DNA from: Pseudomonas sp. dw_612
Lineage (GTDB): Bacteria > Pseudomonadota > Gammaproteobacteria > Pseudomonadales > Pseudomonadaceae
DNA length: 64,000 nt
NCBI RefSeq assembly: GCF_018449725.1
Contig: NZ_JAAVVC010000008.1
Location: 62,001 to 126,000, forward strand
Direction of reading: 5' to 3'
Made by a program: the position numbers and the translations under genes. Below, piece after piece: positions 63,848-64,000 of this stretch. The notes below the pieces were generated by a model. The model was not told where the DNA came from. It worked only from the letters and a program-made list of their open reading frames with translations, and did not search any database. Each line of letters opens with the position of its first letter. The stretch's first letter is position 1.

Positions 63848-63928
63848 TTTGTCGTAGGTGGGCAATCAGCGTTGACTGCTTTGCTTGTGTTACTAGCAAG
63901 TCACGCGCCAGAAATTTTCGATAGGGAT

Positions 63929-64000
63929 TTATTCAGGCTTGAGCGGCAGGTAATCAGCGGGTTCTGGCCGGGTTCCGCACAAAGGGAAGGTATTCGTGAG
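63929..64000 (-). CDS. 3' end of an upstream gene (unidentified, nirD-like position)
   Basis: The last 24 codons of a frame that enters from the right, reading LTNTFPLCGTRPEPADYLPL and then KPE before a TAA at 63929-63931. Too little is present to name it. By known gene order in pseudomonads (nirB-nirD-nitrate reductase) it could be nirD. Confidence 0.5.
   Translation of the reverse strand, partial: LTNTFPLCGTRPEPADYLPLKPE

Overview
The window is high-GC, densely coded gamma-proteobacterial DNA. Family content (SpuE/PotF polyamine genes, CGNR regulator, DUF1428, DUF6124, DUF7079, an orphan Hcp) and very abundant REP doublets of the type GTGGGAGCGGGCTTGCTCGCGA point to a Pseudomonas of the P. 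fluorescens group. No rRNA, tRNA, CRISPR array, phage or insertion sequence was seen. The assignment is inference from family content and repeats, not from a search.

Layout. 1-3869 (minus): 5' part of a giant CheB-CheR-PAS-histidine kinase-receiver protein that runs off the left edge. 4455-9723: L-lactate permease, small lipoproteins and conserved small proteins, DUF1428 protein, RNA 2',3'-cyclic phosphodiesterase. 10143-21271: a polyamine locus combining an ABC importer (binding protein, ATPase, two permeases) with the gamma-glutamyl-putrescine pathway (PuuA synthetase, PuuB oxidase, PuuC dehydrogenase, PuuD hydrolase) and a PuuR-like regulator. Together they import putrescine or related amines and convert them through gamma-glutamylated intermediates to GABA. 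21590-24244: a low-GC island with an orphan type VI secretion Hcp gene overlapping a DUF4225 gene, two small membrane proteins convergent to them, and a decayed GNAT gene. 24307-35300: mixed metabolic genes (alpha/beta hydrolase; CGNR regulator divergent from a quinone oxidoreductase/SDR pair; amidase; thioesterase), a GGDEF protein and an FRG-domain protein.

35730-48961: secreted nuclease, a two-gene operon for a secreted protein and a large membrane-anchored propeller-like protein, DMT exporter with divergent LysR, several small proteins, a frameshifted DUF6124 gene, a segmental duplication whose second gene copy is frameshifted, a GFA enzyme, a protein with a clan CD (caspase-like) His-Gly...Cys pattern, and a secreted coiled-coil protein. 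49041-55525: a probable amino-compound catabolic cluster (NCS1 permease, LysR, ArgE-like deacetylase, DUF1028, Rid protein without the catalytic arginine, flavin monooxygenase). 55700-59387: NTF2-like proteins, a dCache-GGDEF protein and a small HD hydrolase. 59696-64000: a fused assimilatory nitrate reductase/flavoprotein reductase preceded by a terminator-like leader hairpin, and the last 24 codons of an upstream gene.

Genes are separated by three hairpin repeat families: REP doublets, a GTAGGAGCTGCCGAAGGCTGCGATC palindrome, and a GTAGCAGCTGGCGAAGCCTGCG palindrome. The most interesting unexplained material is the Hcp-DUF4225-membrane protein island, the clan-CD-like protein, the repeated leader in front of two small Pseudomonas genes, and the attenuator-like hairpin before the nitrate reductase.
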